Assembly (NCBI GenBank): GCA_029817715.1
Contig: JARUPY010000090.1
Location: 496,001-560,000 of the forward strand
From: Melastoma dodecandrum
Taxonomy: Eukaryota; Streptophyta; Magnoliopsida; Myrtales; Melastomataceae
Reading direction: 5' to 3'
DNA: 64,000 nt
Shown piece after piece: positions 8,295 to 17,827 of this stretch. The translations under genes and the position numbers were made by a program. The notes under the pieces are model-generated. The model did not search any database and was not told the origin of the DNA. It saw only the letters and a program-made list of their open reading frames with translations. Each line of letters opens with the position of its first letter. The stretch's first letter is position 1.

Positions 8295-8779
8295 TTGCGC
8301 ACCGTTACGACGCCGTGCATGCCGGCCTCGTAATGACCTGGGATCAGGCAGGCGAACTCGAACGAGCCTGGCTTCGAGAATCGCCAAAGGATCTGCGTCG
8401 AAGCCCCGGGATCGAGCGTCTTCCCGTTGGGGTCGTCGTGCTCCATCTCCGGATTCTTCTGCATGGCCAGCTTGTGCCGGGCGTTGTGGGCGACGCTGTC
8501 GAGCATGAACTCGTGCGTCGCCTTGCCGGCGTTCTTCGCCTCGAAGCGGACTTGCTCGCCGAGCGCCACGTCGAGGCGCGCCGGCGAGATGACCATCGTG
8601 CCGTCCGGCTTCTCCTCGAGCGTCACCGCGACGGCCTTCGCGGGTCGCGCGGGATCGCCAGGCTCGCCGGCCGCGAAAGTCTCGTGGCCGTGTTCATGAT
8701 CGCCGTGCGCAATCGCCGGTCCCGCCGCAGCGGCGACCAAGACGACGAAGGCTACCGTCAGTCCGATGTTCGTTTTCAT
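8291..8779 (-). CDS. Periplasmic cupredoxin (plastocyanin/azurin-like)
   Basis: A 162-residue protein with a 24-residue signal peptide followed by a His-rich stretch (HGDHEHGHE). The C-terminal 110 residues form a cupredoxin fold with a type-1 copper site: His in THEFML, then Cys in FACLIPGHYEAGM, with His and Met completing the set. It binds one copper ion and can carry electrons or buffer copper in the periplasm. The gene is 10 bases after the multicopper oxidase gene and overlaps the next gene by ATGA, so it belongs to the same operon and may be the redox partner of the oxidase. Confidence 0.88.
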   Translation of the reverse strand: MKTNIGLTVAFVVLVAAAAGPAIAHGDHEHGHETFAAGEPGDPARPAKAVAVTLEEKPDGTMVISPARLDVALGEQVRFEAKNAGKATHEFMLDSVAHNARHKLAMQKNPEMEHDDPNGKTLDPGASTQILWRFSKPGSFEFACLIPGHYEAGMHGVVTVRK

Positions 8780-8789
8780 GGCATCCCTC

Positions 8790-10193
8790 TCAATCGTGGT
8801 TCATAGCGTGGCGCGACTTGCGCGGATCGACGACGGAATAGCCGGCGTGATCGTTCTTCGACGGCGGAGCGTTGGCGGGTTCGGGGGGCGGCGCACCCGT
8901 CCACTCGTAGGCGACGGTGCCGGGTGGGTTCTTGTAGGGACCGGGATCGCGGTAATCGCCGGCGGCGAGGCCGGGACGCACTTTGAGGACGGTGAACATG
9001 CCGCCCATCTCGACCGACCCGAACTGGCCGTCGCCGGTCATCATCGGCAGGGTGTTGTCGGGCAGCGGCATCTCCATGTCGGCCATGCCGGCCATGCCGT
9101 TCGTCCCCATCGGCATGTAGCCGGGCGCGAGCTTGGCGATCGCTTTCGACGTGCCCCGCATGTTGGTGCCGATGTAGGTGCGCACCTGATGACCCATGGC
9201 GTTCATCGTGTGGTGCGACTTGTGGCAGTGCATCGCCCAGTCGCCGGGGTTCTCGGCCACGAATTCGATCGCCCGCATCTGCCCGACCGCGCAATCGACG
9301 GTCACCTCCGGCCACCAGGCGCGCTCGTCGACCCAGCCGCCGTCGGTGCCGGAGACATGGAAGGAGTGGCCGTGGATGTGGATCGGATGATTGGTCATTG
9401 TCAGGTTGCCGTAGCGGACCCTGACCTTCTCGCCCTGGCCGGCGACGACCGGATCGATGCCGGGGAAGACCCGCGAGTTGAAGGTCCAGAGATTGAAGTC
9501 GAGCATCTCGTTGACCTTCGGCGTGTAGGCGCCAGGCTCAATCAGGTACGAGCTCATCAAGAACACGTAGTCGCGGTCGACCTTCCGGAAGCTCGGGTCC
9601 TTGGGATGGACGACGAAGAAGCCCATCATGCCCATCGCCATCTGGACCATCTCGTCCGAGTGCGGGTGGTACATGAAGGTGCCCGACCGTGGCAGCTGGA
9701 ACTCGTAGACGAAAGTCTTGCCGGGCTCGATCCCGGGCTGTGTCAGTCCGACGACGCCATCCATCCCGTTGACGATGTGCATGCCGTGCCAGTGCACGGT
9801 GGTGTGCTCGGGCAAGTGATTGGTGACGAAGATGCGGACCTTGTCGCCCTCGACCGCCTCGATCGTCGGGCCCGGAGACTGTCCGTTGTAGCCCCAGAGG
9901 TTCGCCACCATGCCCGGCGACATCTCGCGCCGTACCGGCTCGGCAAGCAGATGGAATTCTTTCCAGTCGCCGTTCATTCGGAATGGCAGCGTCCAGCCGT
10001 TGAGCGTCGCCACCGGGTTGTAGTCGGGACCGGCGTGCGGATGCAGCGGCGGCTGCATGCCGCTTTCGCGCATGATCGGCGCCTCTGGGATCGCGGCCGC
10101 CTGAGCGCGGCCAGAGACTGCCGCCGCCGAGACGAGCGCGAGGCCGCCGCCAGCGAGGATGTTGCGTCTGGTGGGTCGTTCAAAGGGAGTCAT
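8790..10193 (-). CDS. Multicopper oxidase, CopA/CueO type
   Basis: A 467-residue periplasmic oxidase exported by the Tat route (twin-arginine segment RRNILAGGGLALVSAAAV at the start). The copper ligands are in order: HWHGMHIVNG and YHPHSDEM (type 2/3), NHPIHIHGHSFHV (type 1 and 2/3) and MHCHKSHHTMNAM (type 1/3). A Met-rich insertion near residues 345-375 (repeats of Met-x-Met and Gly-Met) resembles the Cu(I)-binding region of CueO. It would oxidise Cu(I) to the less toxic Cu(II). It lies 31 bases after the outer-membrane channel gene, in the middle of the copper operon. Confidence 0.93.
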   Translation of the reverse strand: MTPFERPTRRNILAGGGLALVSAAAVSGRAQAAAIPEAPIMRESGMQPPLHPHAGPDYNPVATLNGWTLPFRMNGDWKEFHLLAEPVRREMSPGMVANLWGYNGQSPGPTIEAVEGDKVRIFVTNHLPEHTTVHWHGMHIVNGMDGVVGLTQPGIEPGKTFVYEFQLPRSGTFMYHPHSDEMVQMAMGMMGFFVVHPKDPSFRKVDRDYVFLMSSYLIEPGAYTPKVNEMLDFNLWTFNSRVFPGIDPVVAGQGEKVRVRYGNLTMTNHPIHIHGHSFHVSGTDGGWVDERAWWPEVTVDCAVGQMRAIEFVAENPGDWAMHCHKSHHTMNAMGHQVRTYIGTNMRGTSKAIAKLAPGYMPMGTNGMAGMADMEMPLPDNTLPMMTGDGQFGSVEMGGMFTVLKVRPGLAAGDYRDPGPYKNPPGTVAYEWTGAPPPEPANAPPSKNDHAGYSVVDPRKSRHAMNHD

Positions 10194-10224
10194 CGATCGC
10201 TTCCCGTGAGGGTTTGAGGAATCA

Positions 10225-11691
10225 TCAGTTCGCCGCCTGGGTGACGGACGGGGTCGGCGCGTCGGCCGGAGCCTCGCCGGGACCGTTGCCGATCAGGGCC
10301 GCCTTGAGGTTGACGCCGGCGATGAAGAAGTCGCGCTTCGCCGCGATCGCCGCCATGTTCGAGGAGACGGTGCCGCGGGCATCGAGGAGGAGCTGCGTCA
10401 CATCGACGAGCATGCCGTTGTATTGAAGCCCCGCCTGCTCGAGGATCGTCTTGCGCAGCGGCAGCACACGGTCGGCGTAGTAGCGGGCGAGGTCGTACTT
10501 GCCGCGGTAGCGGATGAAGGCCTCGCGCGCCTGCGACCGCGCGTCGATGGCGCGTTGCGCCAAGCGGTTTGCCGCCGCAAGGTAGGTTTCCTGCGCGCCG
10601 CGCACCTTGCTTTCCCCGAAGTCGTAGATCGGGATCGTCAGGTCGGCGACGAAACCGTATCGCGTCAGCTGACTCTGCGTCGGCGTTGCGACCTTCGAGC
10701 CGCCGGTATTGCCGGCATCCTCGTGGTCGTTCTGTAACGTGAGGTTGAAGTCGCTGACGTAGCGCGTCGCCTGCGTCAGCCCGAGCTGACGCGCCAGCGC
10801 ATCGAGATCGTGCCGCGCGGCGAGGATGTCCAGCCGCTCACGCAACGCCTTGGCCTCGATGTCGCGGGCCGAGGCGATGTGCTTCGGCAGCGCCGGCATC
10901 GTCTTCGGAAGGGCGAACGCGATGTCGTGGCCCCACAGCCCGAGCATCCGGGTCAGCTTCTCGCGTTCGGCCTGGGCCTGCAGGCGGGCGTCCGCGCGTT
11001 GCGCCCCGAGCTCGGTGTAGAAAATGTCCTCGCGCGCTTGTTCGAGCTTGTTGAGGTTGCCAGCTTCACCAAGTTGCTTGGCGACGTCGGCGGACGCCTT
11101 CGCGGTCGCCAGTTCGGTCTCGAGGAAGCCAGCCTGCTCCTGCGCCGCGAGCGTCACGTAGTACTGCCGGCTGACCTCGGCGGCGAGGGACATCACACGG
11201 CCCGCGGTGCGCGTCTGGGCGCCCGCAAAGCGCTCGCCAGCGATCGCCTGCCGCGCCGGCAGCGTCGCCAGCGCGTAGATCGCGGCGACGACTTGGCTGA
11301 CCACCTCGACGTCGCCTTGGCCGGTCAGAAAATCGACGGAGAGCGTCGGATCCGGCGGCAGGCTCGCCTTGACATAGTCGGCCTCGGAGACGCCGAGCTC
11401 GTGGAATTCGGCCTGCAGGTCCTTGTTGCGCAGGAAGGCGACCTGGACGGCGGTATCGACGCGCAGCGGCCGGCGCAGCATAGCGGCGGCGCGGGCCTGT
11501 GCGTCCGCGGCGTCGGCGTCCGTGCCAATCCTGCCGACGTCCTTGTCGAGGCGCGCAAGCGCGATGCTGGCGACAGGAGTCATGCCGCCGTCGGGCGAGA
11601 ACCCGACGCAGCCGCCGAGTATCAGCAACGAGCCGAAAGCAAGTGATTTTCGCAGGCCGCGGGTCGCGCGACGCGTGACGAGCGCCGTCAT
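10225..11691 (-). CDS. TolC/CusC-type outer-membrane efflux lipoprotein
   Basis: A 488-residue protein whose ATG at 11691 overlaps the stop of the Met-rich lipoprotein gene (ATGA). An N-terminal signal with lipobox LILGGC predicts lipidation. Two OEP repeats follow, with long coiled-coil helices (EQARREDI-like alpha-hairpins around residues 170-230 and 380-430) and the family segment GLQYNGMLVDVTQLLLDAR near the end. It forms the trimeric channel that completes the CusCBA-type tripartite pump. It is separated from cusB/cusA by two small genes rather than being adjacent. Confidence 0.88.
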   Translation of the reverse strand: MTALVTRRATRGLRKSLAFGSLLILGGCVGFSPDGGMTPVASIALARLDKDVGRIGTDADAADAQARAAAMLRRPLRVDTAVQVAFLRNKDLQAEFHELGVSEADYVKASLPPDPTLSVDFLTGQGDVEVVSQVVAAIYALATLPARQAIAGERFAGAQTRTAGRVMSLAAEVSRQYYVTLAAQEQAGFLETELATAKASADVAKQLGEAGNLNKLEQAREDIFYTELGAQRADARLQAQAEREKLTRMLGLWGHDIAFALPKTMPALPKHIASARDIEAKALRERLDILAARHDLDALARQLGLTQATRYVSDFNLTLQNDHEDAGNTGGSKVATPTQSQLTRYGFVADLTIPIYDFGESKVRGAQETYLAAANRLAQRAIDARSQAREAFIRYRGKYDLARYYADRVLPLRKTILEQAGLQYNGMLVDVTQLLLDARGTVSSNMAAIAAKRDFFIAGVNLKAALIGNGPGEAPADAPTPSVTQAAN

Positions 11692-12005
11692 TTGCCGCCT
11701 CCCATACCGGGCATGCCGCCCATGCCCTTCATGCCGCCGCTCATGCCTTTCATCCCGGGCATGCTCTTCATCCCGGGCATGTCCTTCATCCCGCCCATGG
11801 CGCTGTCGCCGCCGGGCGCACTGTTCTGCTGAAGCCAATCCCGGGCGGCGACAGGCTTGTAGGTTTCGAGGCCGGCGGTGGGCGACGGCGGCGGCCGCCA
11901 ATGCGTCGACAGTGAAGGGTTGGCCGGGTCGAGCAGGCGCGAGGGTCCCTCAACAGCACAGCCGGACATCACCCCAATCAGGGCGGCAAAGGTGACAGCG
12001 CACAT
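11688..12005 (-). CDS. Methionine-rich lipoprotein, probable copper binder
   Basis: A 105-residue lipoprotein (lipobox MSGC at residues 13-16). A Pro-rich linker is followed by a low-complexity tail of repeated MPGMK / GGMKGM units with about a dozen methionines, encoded by tandem copies of an 18-base unit around 11730-11800. Methionine clusters of this kind bind Cu(I)/Ag(I) in proteins such as CopA, PcoE and SilE. The gene overlaps the outer-membrane channel gene by ATGA. I infer a periplasmic copper sponge anchored to a membrane; no enzymatic domain is present. Confidence 0.7.
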   Translation of the reverse strand: MCAVTFAALIGVMSGCAVEGPSRLLDPANPSLSTHWRPPPSPTAGLETYKPVAARDWLQQNSAPGGDSAMGGMKDMPGMKSMPGMKGMSGGMKGMGGMPGMGGGK

Positions 12006-12165
12006 GGTCTGACTCTGGGAAGGCGCGAGACGGATGGCGTCGATCGCGACGAGATTCCTGCGCCGGCGTGAGCCCGATTAAAGCGGAGCACGGACGACGC
12101 GCGCGAGCCGGCCGCAGCACGCGATGCGCACCAAGGCCGTAGGCGGACAAACGTCCGCCGTCAGG

Positions 12166-12546
12166 TCAGACGGTTTTGGGGGGGCGTTTCGGCAGGCCGA
12201 GGACGGCGCCGGAACGTGCGACATCGTCGGCCTGAAGCCCGACGGTCACGATCGTCCAGCGCGGCGCCGGCAGAGACGTCAGCTCCGCAATTGGTAGACA
12301 GGTCGAAGCGCAGCATGCCGTCACGCAGCACTTGCGGTGGTCGTGACCGGGGCAGCTGTGCTCTTCGCTGTCATGGGAAGATGTCGTTTGCTGCGACGCA
12401 AACCGGTCCGCGCTCTCGACGTGGTGCGGCTGCGAGATGCGCGCATGGCCGTCGTCGTGCATGGCATGCGACGGCCCAGGCAGAGCGGCCACGGACAAAA
12501 GTGCCAGAACCATGAGCAGGTGGCGGACTATCCGCACGGGGCACAT
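12166..12546 (-). CDS. Small His/Cys-rich secreted protein (DUF2946/CopL-like)
   Basis: About 126 residues from ATG 12546. A signal peptide (LLMVLALLSVAALPGPSHA) precedes a His-rich segment (MHDDGHARISQPHH, SHDSEEHSCPGHDHRKCC) and a Cys cluster (CCVTACCASTC). The pattern resembles small secreted proteins of copper loci (CopL or DUF2946 type), which are thought to bind copper. It lies between cusA and the Met-rich lipoprotein gene with gaps of 134 and 160 bases, so it may have its own promoter. The open frame extends further upstream, but only as antisense into cusA. Confidence 0.55.
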   Translation of the reverse strand: MCPVRIVRHLLMVLALLSVAALPGPSHAMHDDGHARISQPHHVESADRFASQQTTSSHDSEEHSCPGHDHRKCCVTACCASTCLPIAELTSLPAPRWTIVTVGLQADDVARSGAVLGLPKRPPKTV

Positions 12547-12680
12547 CCCTTCAGCTGTCGAAGAAGTTGCATGGCCCGCTTCTGGTCGCAAGGGTCGATC
12601 TGCCACACTGCCGTGGATTTGCGCTATCGGCGTTCGGCGCGACGCCAAGCTCAAGGCGCCGATCGGAGACGCGGCACCCG

Positions 12681-15600
12681 TCACTCCGCCGCCCATCGCT
12701 TTCCGAACACAGCGTGTTCTTCGGTCGGGATCCGCGCTTCCTGCTCGTTGGATAGCCAGTAGCCCTTGATCAGGGCGTAGAGCGCCGGGATGACCACGAG
12801 CGTCAGCACCGTCGAGGACACCATGCCGCCAATCATTGGCACGGCGATCCGCTGCATGACCTCGGAGCCGGTGCCGGTGCTCCACAGAATCGGCAGCAGC
12901 CCAGCCATGATCGCGACGACCGTCATCATCTTTGGTCGTACGCGCTCGACGGCGCCGAGCATGATGGCCTCGCTAAGGTCCGCCTTCGTGAACGCCCGTC
13001 CTGCAGCCCCTCGCTCGGCCTTCACCTCGGCCAGCGCCTGATCGAGGTAGATCAGCATGACGACGCCGGTCTCGGCCGCGACGCCGGCGAGCGCGATGAA
13101 GCCGACGACAACCGCGACCGACATGTTGAAGCCGAGCCACCACATCAGCCAAAAGCCGCCGACAAGGGCGAAGGGCAGCGACAGCATGACGATCAGGGTC
13201 TCGGTCATCCTCCCGAAGTTCAGAAACAGCAGCAGGAAGATGATGAGAAGCGTCAGCGGAACGACGACCTTAAGCTTCTCGATGGCGCGCTGAAGGTATT
13301 CGAACTGGCCGCTCCACTGGACGATCGTGCCCGGCGGCAGCTTCAGCTGGTTGGCGACGGCCTTCTGCGCGTCGGCGACCTAGCCGCCGAGGTCGCGGTC
13401 GTGCATGTCGATGAAGATGTAGAGGGCGAGCTGTCCGTTCTCGGTCCGGATCGAGGTCGGGCCGCGTCCGAGTTGTACCTTCGCGACCTCACCGAGCGGG
13501 ACAGTTCCGCCCGCCGGCATCGAGATCAGCCCGTCCCGGGCGCTCGCCTTGGGATCACTGCGTAGATCGCGCGGATAGCGCACGTTCACAGAGTAGCGCT
13601 CGCGCCCCTCTACCGTTGTCGTCACCGCATCGCCGCCGAGAGCCATGCCGATGGTGTCCTGCAGGTCGCCGACCATCAGGCCGTATCTCGCCAGCGCCTC
13701 GCGATCCGGCACGATTTCGAGGTAGTAACCGCCGATCACCCGCTCCGCATACGCGCTGCTGGTACCGGGCACCTTGCGAACAACGGCTTCGATCTGCCGC
13801 GCGGCCTTCTCCATGTCGCCGAGGTCCTTACCGAGCACCTTGATGCCGACCGGCGTGCGGATGCCTGTCGCCAGCATATCGGTGCGCGCCTTGATCGGCA
13901 TGGTCCAGGCGTTCGATACGCCGGGAAACTGCAGTGCCTTGTCGAGGTCGGCCTGCAGGCCTTCGATGGTTATGCCGGCCGGCCACTGCTCCTTCGGCTT
14001 CAGATTGACGACCGTCTCGAACATCTCGCTCGGCGCGGGGTCCGTCGAGGTGTCGGCGCGGCCGGCCTTGCCGTAGACGGAGGCGACTTCCGGGAAAGTC
14101 TTGATGATGCGATCCTGCGTCTGCAGGAGATCGGCCGCCTTGGTGATCGAGATGCCAGGCAGCGTCGTCGGCATGTAGAGCAGCGTGCCCTCGTTGAGGC
14201 TTGGCATGAACTCGCTGCCGAGCTGGCGCGCCGGGAAGACGCTGGCCGCCAAGATCGCCACCGCCGCGACGAGCGTCACGACTTTGTGGCGCAGGACTGC
14301 CTGAATGATCGGGCGATAGAGCCAGATCAGCGCCCGGTTCACCGGGTTTTGGTGCTCGGCGATGATCTTGCCGCGGATGAAGAACACCATCAGCACCGGG
14401 ACCAGCGTGATCGACAGGATGGCGGCTGCCGCCATCGAGAAGGTCTTGGTGAAGGCGAGCGGCCCGAACAGCCGGCCCTCCTGAGACTCCAGAGTGAAGA
14501 TCGGCGTGAAAGATACTGTGATGACGAGCAGGCTGAAGAACAGCGCTGGCCCGACCTCTCTTGCAGCCTCGATGAGGACCTCGCGCCGGGTCGCCCTGGC
14601 TGGGGCGCGCTCGAGATGCTTGTGGGCGTTCTCGATCATGACGACCGCGCCGTCGATCATTGCGCCGATCGCAATCGCGATGCCGCCCAGGCTCATGATG
14701 TTGGCGCCGAGCCCCAGCAGGCGCATGGCGCCGAACGCCATCAGGATACCGACCGGCAGCATCAGGATCGCGACGAGCGCGCTGCGGACATGCAGCAGAA
14801 AGATGATGCAGACGAGCGCGACGACGACGCTCTCCTCGAACAGCGTGTGCTTCAGGGTCTCGATCGCCGACTCGATGAGGCGCGAGCGGTCGTAGACCGG
14901 GACGATCTTTGTGCCTTCCGGCAGGCTCGGAAGCAGCTCGGCCATCCGCTTCTTGACGTGGTCGATGACGTCGAGTGCATTCGAGCCGAAGCGCTGCAGG
15001 GTGATGCCGCCGGCGACCTCCCCCTTGCCGTCGAGGTCGGTGATGCCCCGCCGCTCGTCGGGGCCGAGCTCGATACGGGCGACGTCTTTGAGGAGCACGG
15101 GCGTGCCGTTGTCGGACTTCAGCATGACCTTGCCGATGTCGTCGGTCCCACGCAGGTAGCCGCGGCCGCGCACGATGAACTCGAACTCGGAGAGCTCGAC
15201 GGTTCGACCGCCGACGTCGGTGTTGCTGGCCCGCACGACCTCGCGGATCTTGTCAAGCGTGATCCCAAGGTCGCGCATCCGCTGCGGGTCGACGACGATG
15301 TTGTACTGCTTGACGAAGCCGCCGACGCTCGCGACCTCTGAGACGCCCTCCGCCTTCGCCAAGCCGAACTTCAGGTTCCAGTCCTGCATCGACCGGGTCT
15401 CGGCGAGGTTCCGGCGATCGCTGGTGATGGCGTACTGGTAGGCCCAGCCCACGCCCGTGGCGTCCGGACCCAGGGTCGGCGTGACGCCGTTGGGCAGCCG
15501 CTTGGCGGCGGTGTTCAGGTATTCGAGGACGCGCGAGCGCGCCCAGTAGATGTCCGTCCCGTCCTCGAAGATGACGTAGACGAACGACACGCCGAAGAAC

Positions 15601-15857
15601 GAGAAGCCGCGCACCACCTTCGACTTCGGCACCGTGAGCATGGCCGTCGTCAGCGGATAGGTGACCTGATCCTCGACGACCTGCGGCGCCTGGCCGGGAT
15701 AGTCCGTGTAGACGATGACCTGCGTATCCGAGAGGTCGGGGATCGCGTCGAGCGGCAGGTGTCGAAGGGCGTAGAGGCCGCCGGCGACCGCGAACAGCGT
15801 CGCGACCATGACGAGGACGACGTTGCGCGCCGACCAGGCGATGAGCTTGCCGATCAT
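12681..15857 (-). pseudogene. cusA: CusA, Cu(I)/Ag(I) RND efflux pump, interrupted by one amber codon
   Basis: The whole gene (about 1058 codons) is present in one frame but has a TAG at 13380-13382, codon 826, in the motif DRDLGG-stop-VADAQKAV, where relatives have Tyr. Before it lie residues 1-825, with IPDLSDTQVIVYTDYPGQAP and the helix-4 motif AIGAMIDGAVVMIENAHKHL that marks the Cu/Ag subgroup. After it come helices 8-12, ending at 12681. Reading through the stop gives a normal-length pump; without read-through the product loses five helices and cannot work. Only one base differs from a Tyr codon, so a recent mutation or a sequencing error is likely. The start overlaps the cusB stop (ATGA). 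Confidence 0.9.
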
Positions 15858-17284
15858 GGCTTGGCTCCTTCGCTCGTGTTCGCCGCCGACAGCCCTTCGA
15901 GGGCGGCCTTAAGATTGCTCTCGGCGTCGATGAGGAAATTCGCCGACGTGACGACCTTGTCGCCGGCCTTCACGCCTTCGCGGATCTCCGTGAATCCGTT
16001 GCCTCGGATGCCGACCTGCACTGGGCGCGGCTCCAGGCGTCCGCCGCCGCGATCGATGATCACCGTCTGCTTGGTCCCGGCGTCAATGATGGCATCGTCT
16101 GGCACGGCGACGGCGGGCGCCGGTGTCAGGCTGGCGATGGTGACGTCCGCATACATATCGGCGAGCAGGGAGCCGTCCGGATTTGGCAGCTCGATCCGCA
16201 CCCTCGTGCTCCGGGTTGCCGCGTTGACCTGCGGATAGATCACGCCGACGCGACCGGCATAGGCGCGGTTCGGCTGCGAGCGGACCCGCACCGAGACCGT
16301 CTCGCCAGGATGGACAAAGCCGATGTCATGCTCGGGCACGTCGGCCAGGACCCACATCGTCGAGATGTCGCCGATCCGGAACAAGACGGCGCCGGAGGCT
16401 GCCTTCATGCCTTCGACCGCACCGCGCTCGAGGACGATTCCATCGCGCGGCGACGACCACGTGATCGACGCCGGCAGCGTGTGGGTTCGCTCAATCTCGG
16501 CGATGACCGCCTCGGGCACGTTCAGGTTCTGGAGGCGTCGCCGGGAGCCGTCGTAGCCGGGGTTCGCCATCAGCTGCGCCGCCGCCGAATTGATCTCCGG
16601 CGAATAGAGTGTCAGAAGCGGTTCGCCCTGCCTGACTCGGTCGCCCGTCGTGACGTTGGCGACCTTGTCGACGAAGGCGTCCGAGCGCGTCGCCACGACC
16701 GCGATACGTCGCTCGTCGAGCTGCACGGTGCCGGGGACGCGGATTGTCTGGCTGATCCGCCTCAGCTCGGCGGCTTCCGAGCGCACGCCGGTCGTCTGCA
16801 GGCGCCCCGGCGACACCGTGACGATGTTGGCATCGTCGCCGCCCTCGAAGACGGGCAGATAGTCCATGCCCATGTTGTCCTTCTTCGGCACCGGCGAGGT
16901 GTCGGGGAGGCCCATGGGATTGCGGTAGAACTTGATCTTGCGGGTCGTGTCCGGCGCCGCCGCGGTGGGCTCCGCAGCGGCTTTGATGGTGCCGGCCGCC
17001 GCGAAGCGCACGTCGGCGGCGGCATCGACCGCGACGAAGTCCCGGCCGTCCGCCGTCTTGCGCGGCGTCGCCGAATAGACGGCTTTACCGTCCGGATCGC
17101 GATAGTAGGCGATCTGGGTGGGCTGGGTCTTCGTGGTGCCGGCTGTCGGGCGACCGACGGGCCGACGTCCCAGCTGGGCCATCGCCGCATCGACGTACGG
17201 CGAGACGATCAGCTGGTGGGTGCCGAGCCAGAAGCCGCCACCTCCCATCGCGAGGCCAACCGCCAAGGTCGCGAGCCGGCTCAC
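15854..17284 (-). CDS. cusB: CusB-type periplasmic adaptor (membrane fusion protein)
   Basis: A 476-residue adaptor with an uncleaved N-terminal hydrophobic segment. It bears two heavy-metal-binding zinc-ribbon-like modules: a degenerate one (IAYYRDPDGKAVYSATP) and a canonical one (KFYRNPMGLPDTSPVPKKDN and GMDYLPVFEG). These are followed by the barrel-sandwich, alpha-hairpin and beta-barrel domains (GDRVRQGEPLLTLYSPEI; TWSSPRDGIVLER; HPGETVSVRV). It links the RND pump to the outer-membrane channel and accepts metal from CusF. Its stop overlaps the cusA start by 4 bases. The FixH-like gene is 43 bases upstream, probably in the same transcript. Confidence 0.9.
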   Translation of the reverse strand: MSRLATLAVGLAMGGGGFWLGTHQLIVSPYVDAAMAQLGRRPVGRPTAGTTKTQPTQIAYYRDPDGKAVYSATPRKTADGRDFVAVDAAADVRFAAAGTIKAAAEPTAAAPDTTRKIKFYRNPMGLPDTSPVPKKDNMGMDYLPVFEGGDDANIVTVSPGRLQTTGVRSEAAELRRISQTIRVPGTVQLDERRIAVVATRSDAFVDKVANVTTGDRVRQGEPLLTLYSPEINSAAAQLMANPGYDGSRRRLQNLNVPEAVIAEIERTHTLPASITWSSPRDGIVLERGAVEGMKAASGAVLFRIGDISTMWVLADVPEHDIGFVHPGETVSVRVRSQPNRAYAGRVGVIYPQVNAATRSTRVRIELPNPDGSLLADMYADVTIASLTPAPAVAVPDDAIIDAGTKQTVIIDRGGGRLEPRPVQVGIRGNGFTEIREGVKAGDKVVTSANFLIDAESNLKAALEGLSAANTSEGAKP

Positions 17285-17327
17285 GATCTATCACCTAAGG
17301 TCGCCCCGGCGGCGAAGCGCCGGCGCA

Positions 17328-17735
17328 TCACTCGCCTGCCTTGAAGACGAGCTTCTGATCGACGGTGCCGTCCTCGCCTTGAACCTTGGCGGCAAGGGAG
17401 AGGCGCCAGCCGCCGGCCATGCTCACCTTCGCCTTGAAGCGGTAGACACCAGGCGCGGAATCGGGGACCGGCGCGATTCTCGACGCCATGTCCGCCATAC
17501 CGTCGGGCGCCATGTCGAGCCGCATGGCGATAATGACGGCGTCCGGGACCGGCTTTCCGGTCCGGGTATCGACGAGACGCACGGAGATGATCGTGTCGGG
17601 GCCGACCGCCACCGACTTGTCGACGAGTTGGAAGGCGTAGTCCGAGATGGCAGCGTGGGCTTGCGTCGACACGGCGCCGGGCGCAAGGCCAGCAAGCGCG
17701 GCCGCGAGGGCGCGCGCAGTTTTGAACGCTTTCAT
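17328..17735 (-). CDS. FixH/YtkA-like secreted protein
   Basis: A 135-residue protein with a signal peptide (through about residue 28). Its single beta-sandwich domain is of the YtkA/FixH type: LVDKSVAVGPDTIISVRLVD, KPVPDAVIIAMRLDMAPDGM, and a closing segment GVYRFKAKVSMAGGWRLSL. Such domains often precede cusB or copper oxidase genes; their exact role is unknown, with metal binding through the Met residues suspected. Here it sits 43 bases in front of cusB and would be transcribed with it. Confidence 0.7.
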   Translation of the reverse strand: MKAFKTARALAAALAGLAPGAVSTQAHAAISDYAFQLVDKSVAVGPDTIISVRLVDTRTGKPVPDAVIIAMRLDMAPDGMADMASRIAPVPDSAPGVYRFKAKVSMAGGWRLSLAAKVQGEDGTVDQKLVFKAGE

Positions 17736-17827
17736 GGGATGATATCCTGCGAAGTCCGGGACGTCGCTTACGCGACGCCGACAGCCCTGCGCGAAGGCGC
17801 AGGGCGACGAGTGCCGTTAAGGCCTTG

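Noticed and set aside
8766..10217. 483-codon plus-strand frame
   Set aside because: Antisense of the multicopper oxidase gene; its His/Arg/Val-rich composition is an artefact of high-GC codon use.
12681..13208. Separate gene for a 175-residue RND-like protein
   Set aside because: It is the same frame as cusA and continues it exactly after the amber codon; ATG 13208 is an internal Met of the pump.
13380..13382. Recoding of the cusA amber codon (pyrrolysine or read-through)
   Set aside because: No recoding element is seen and pyrrolysine machinery is not expected here; a mutation or base error is simpler.
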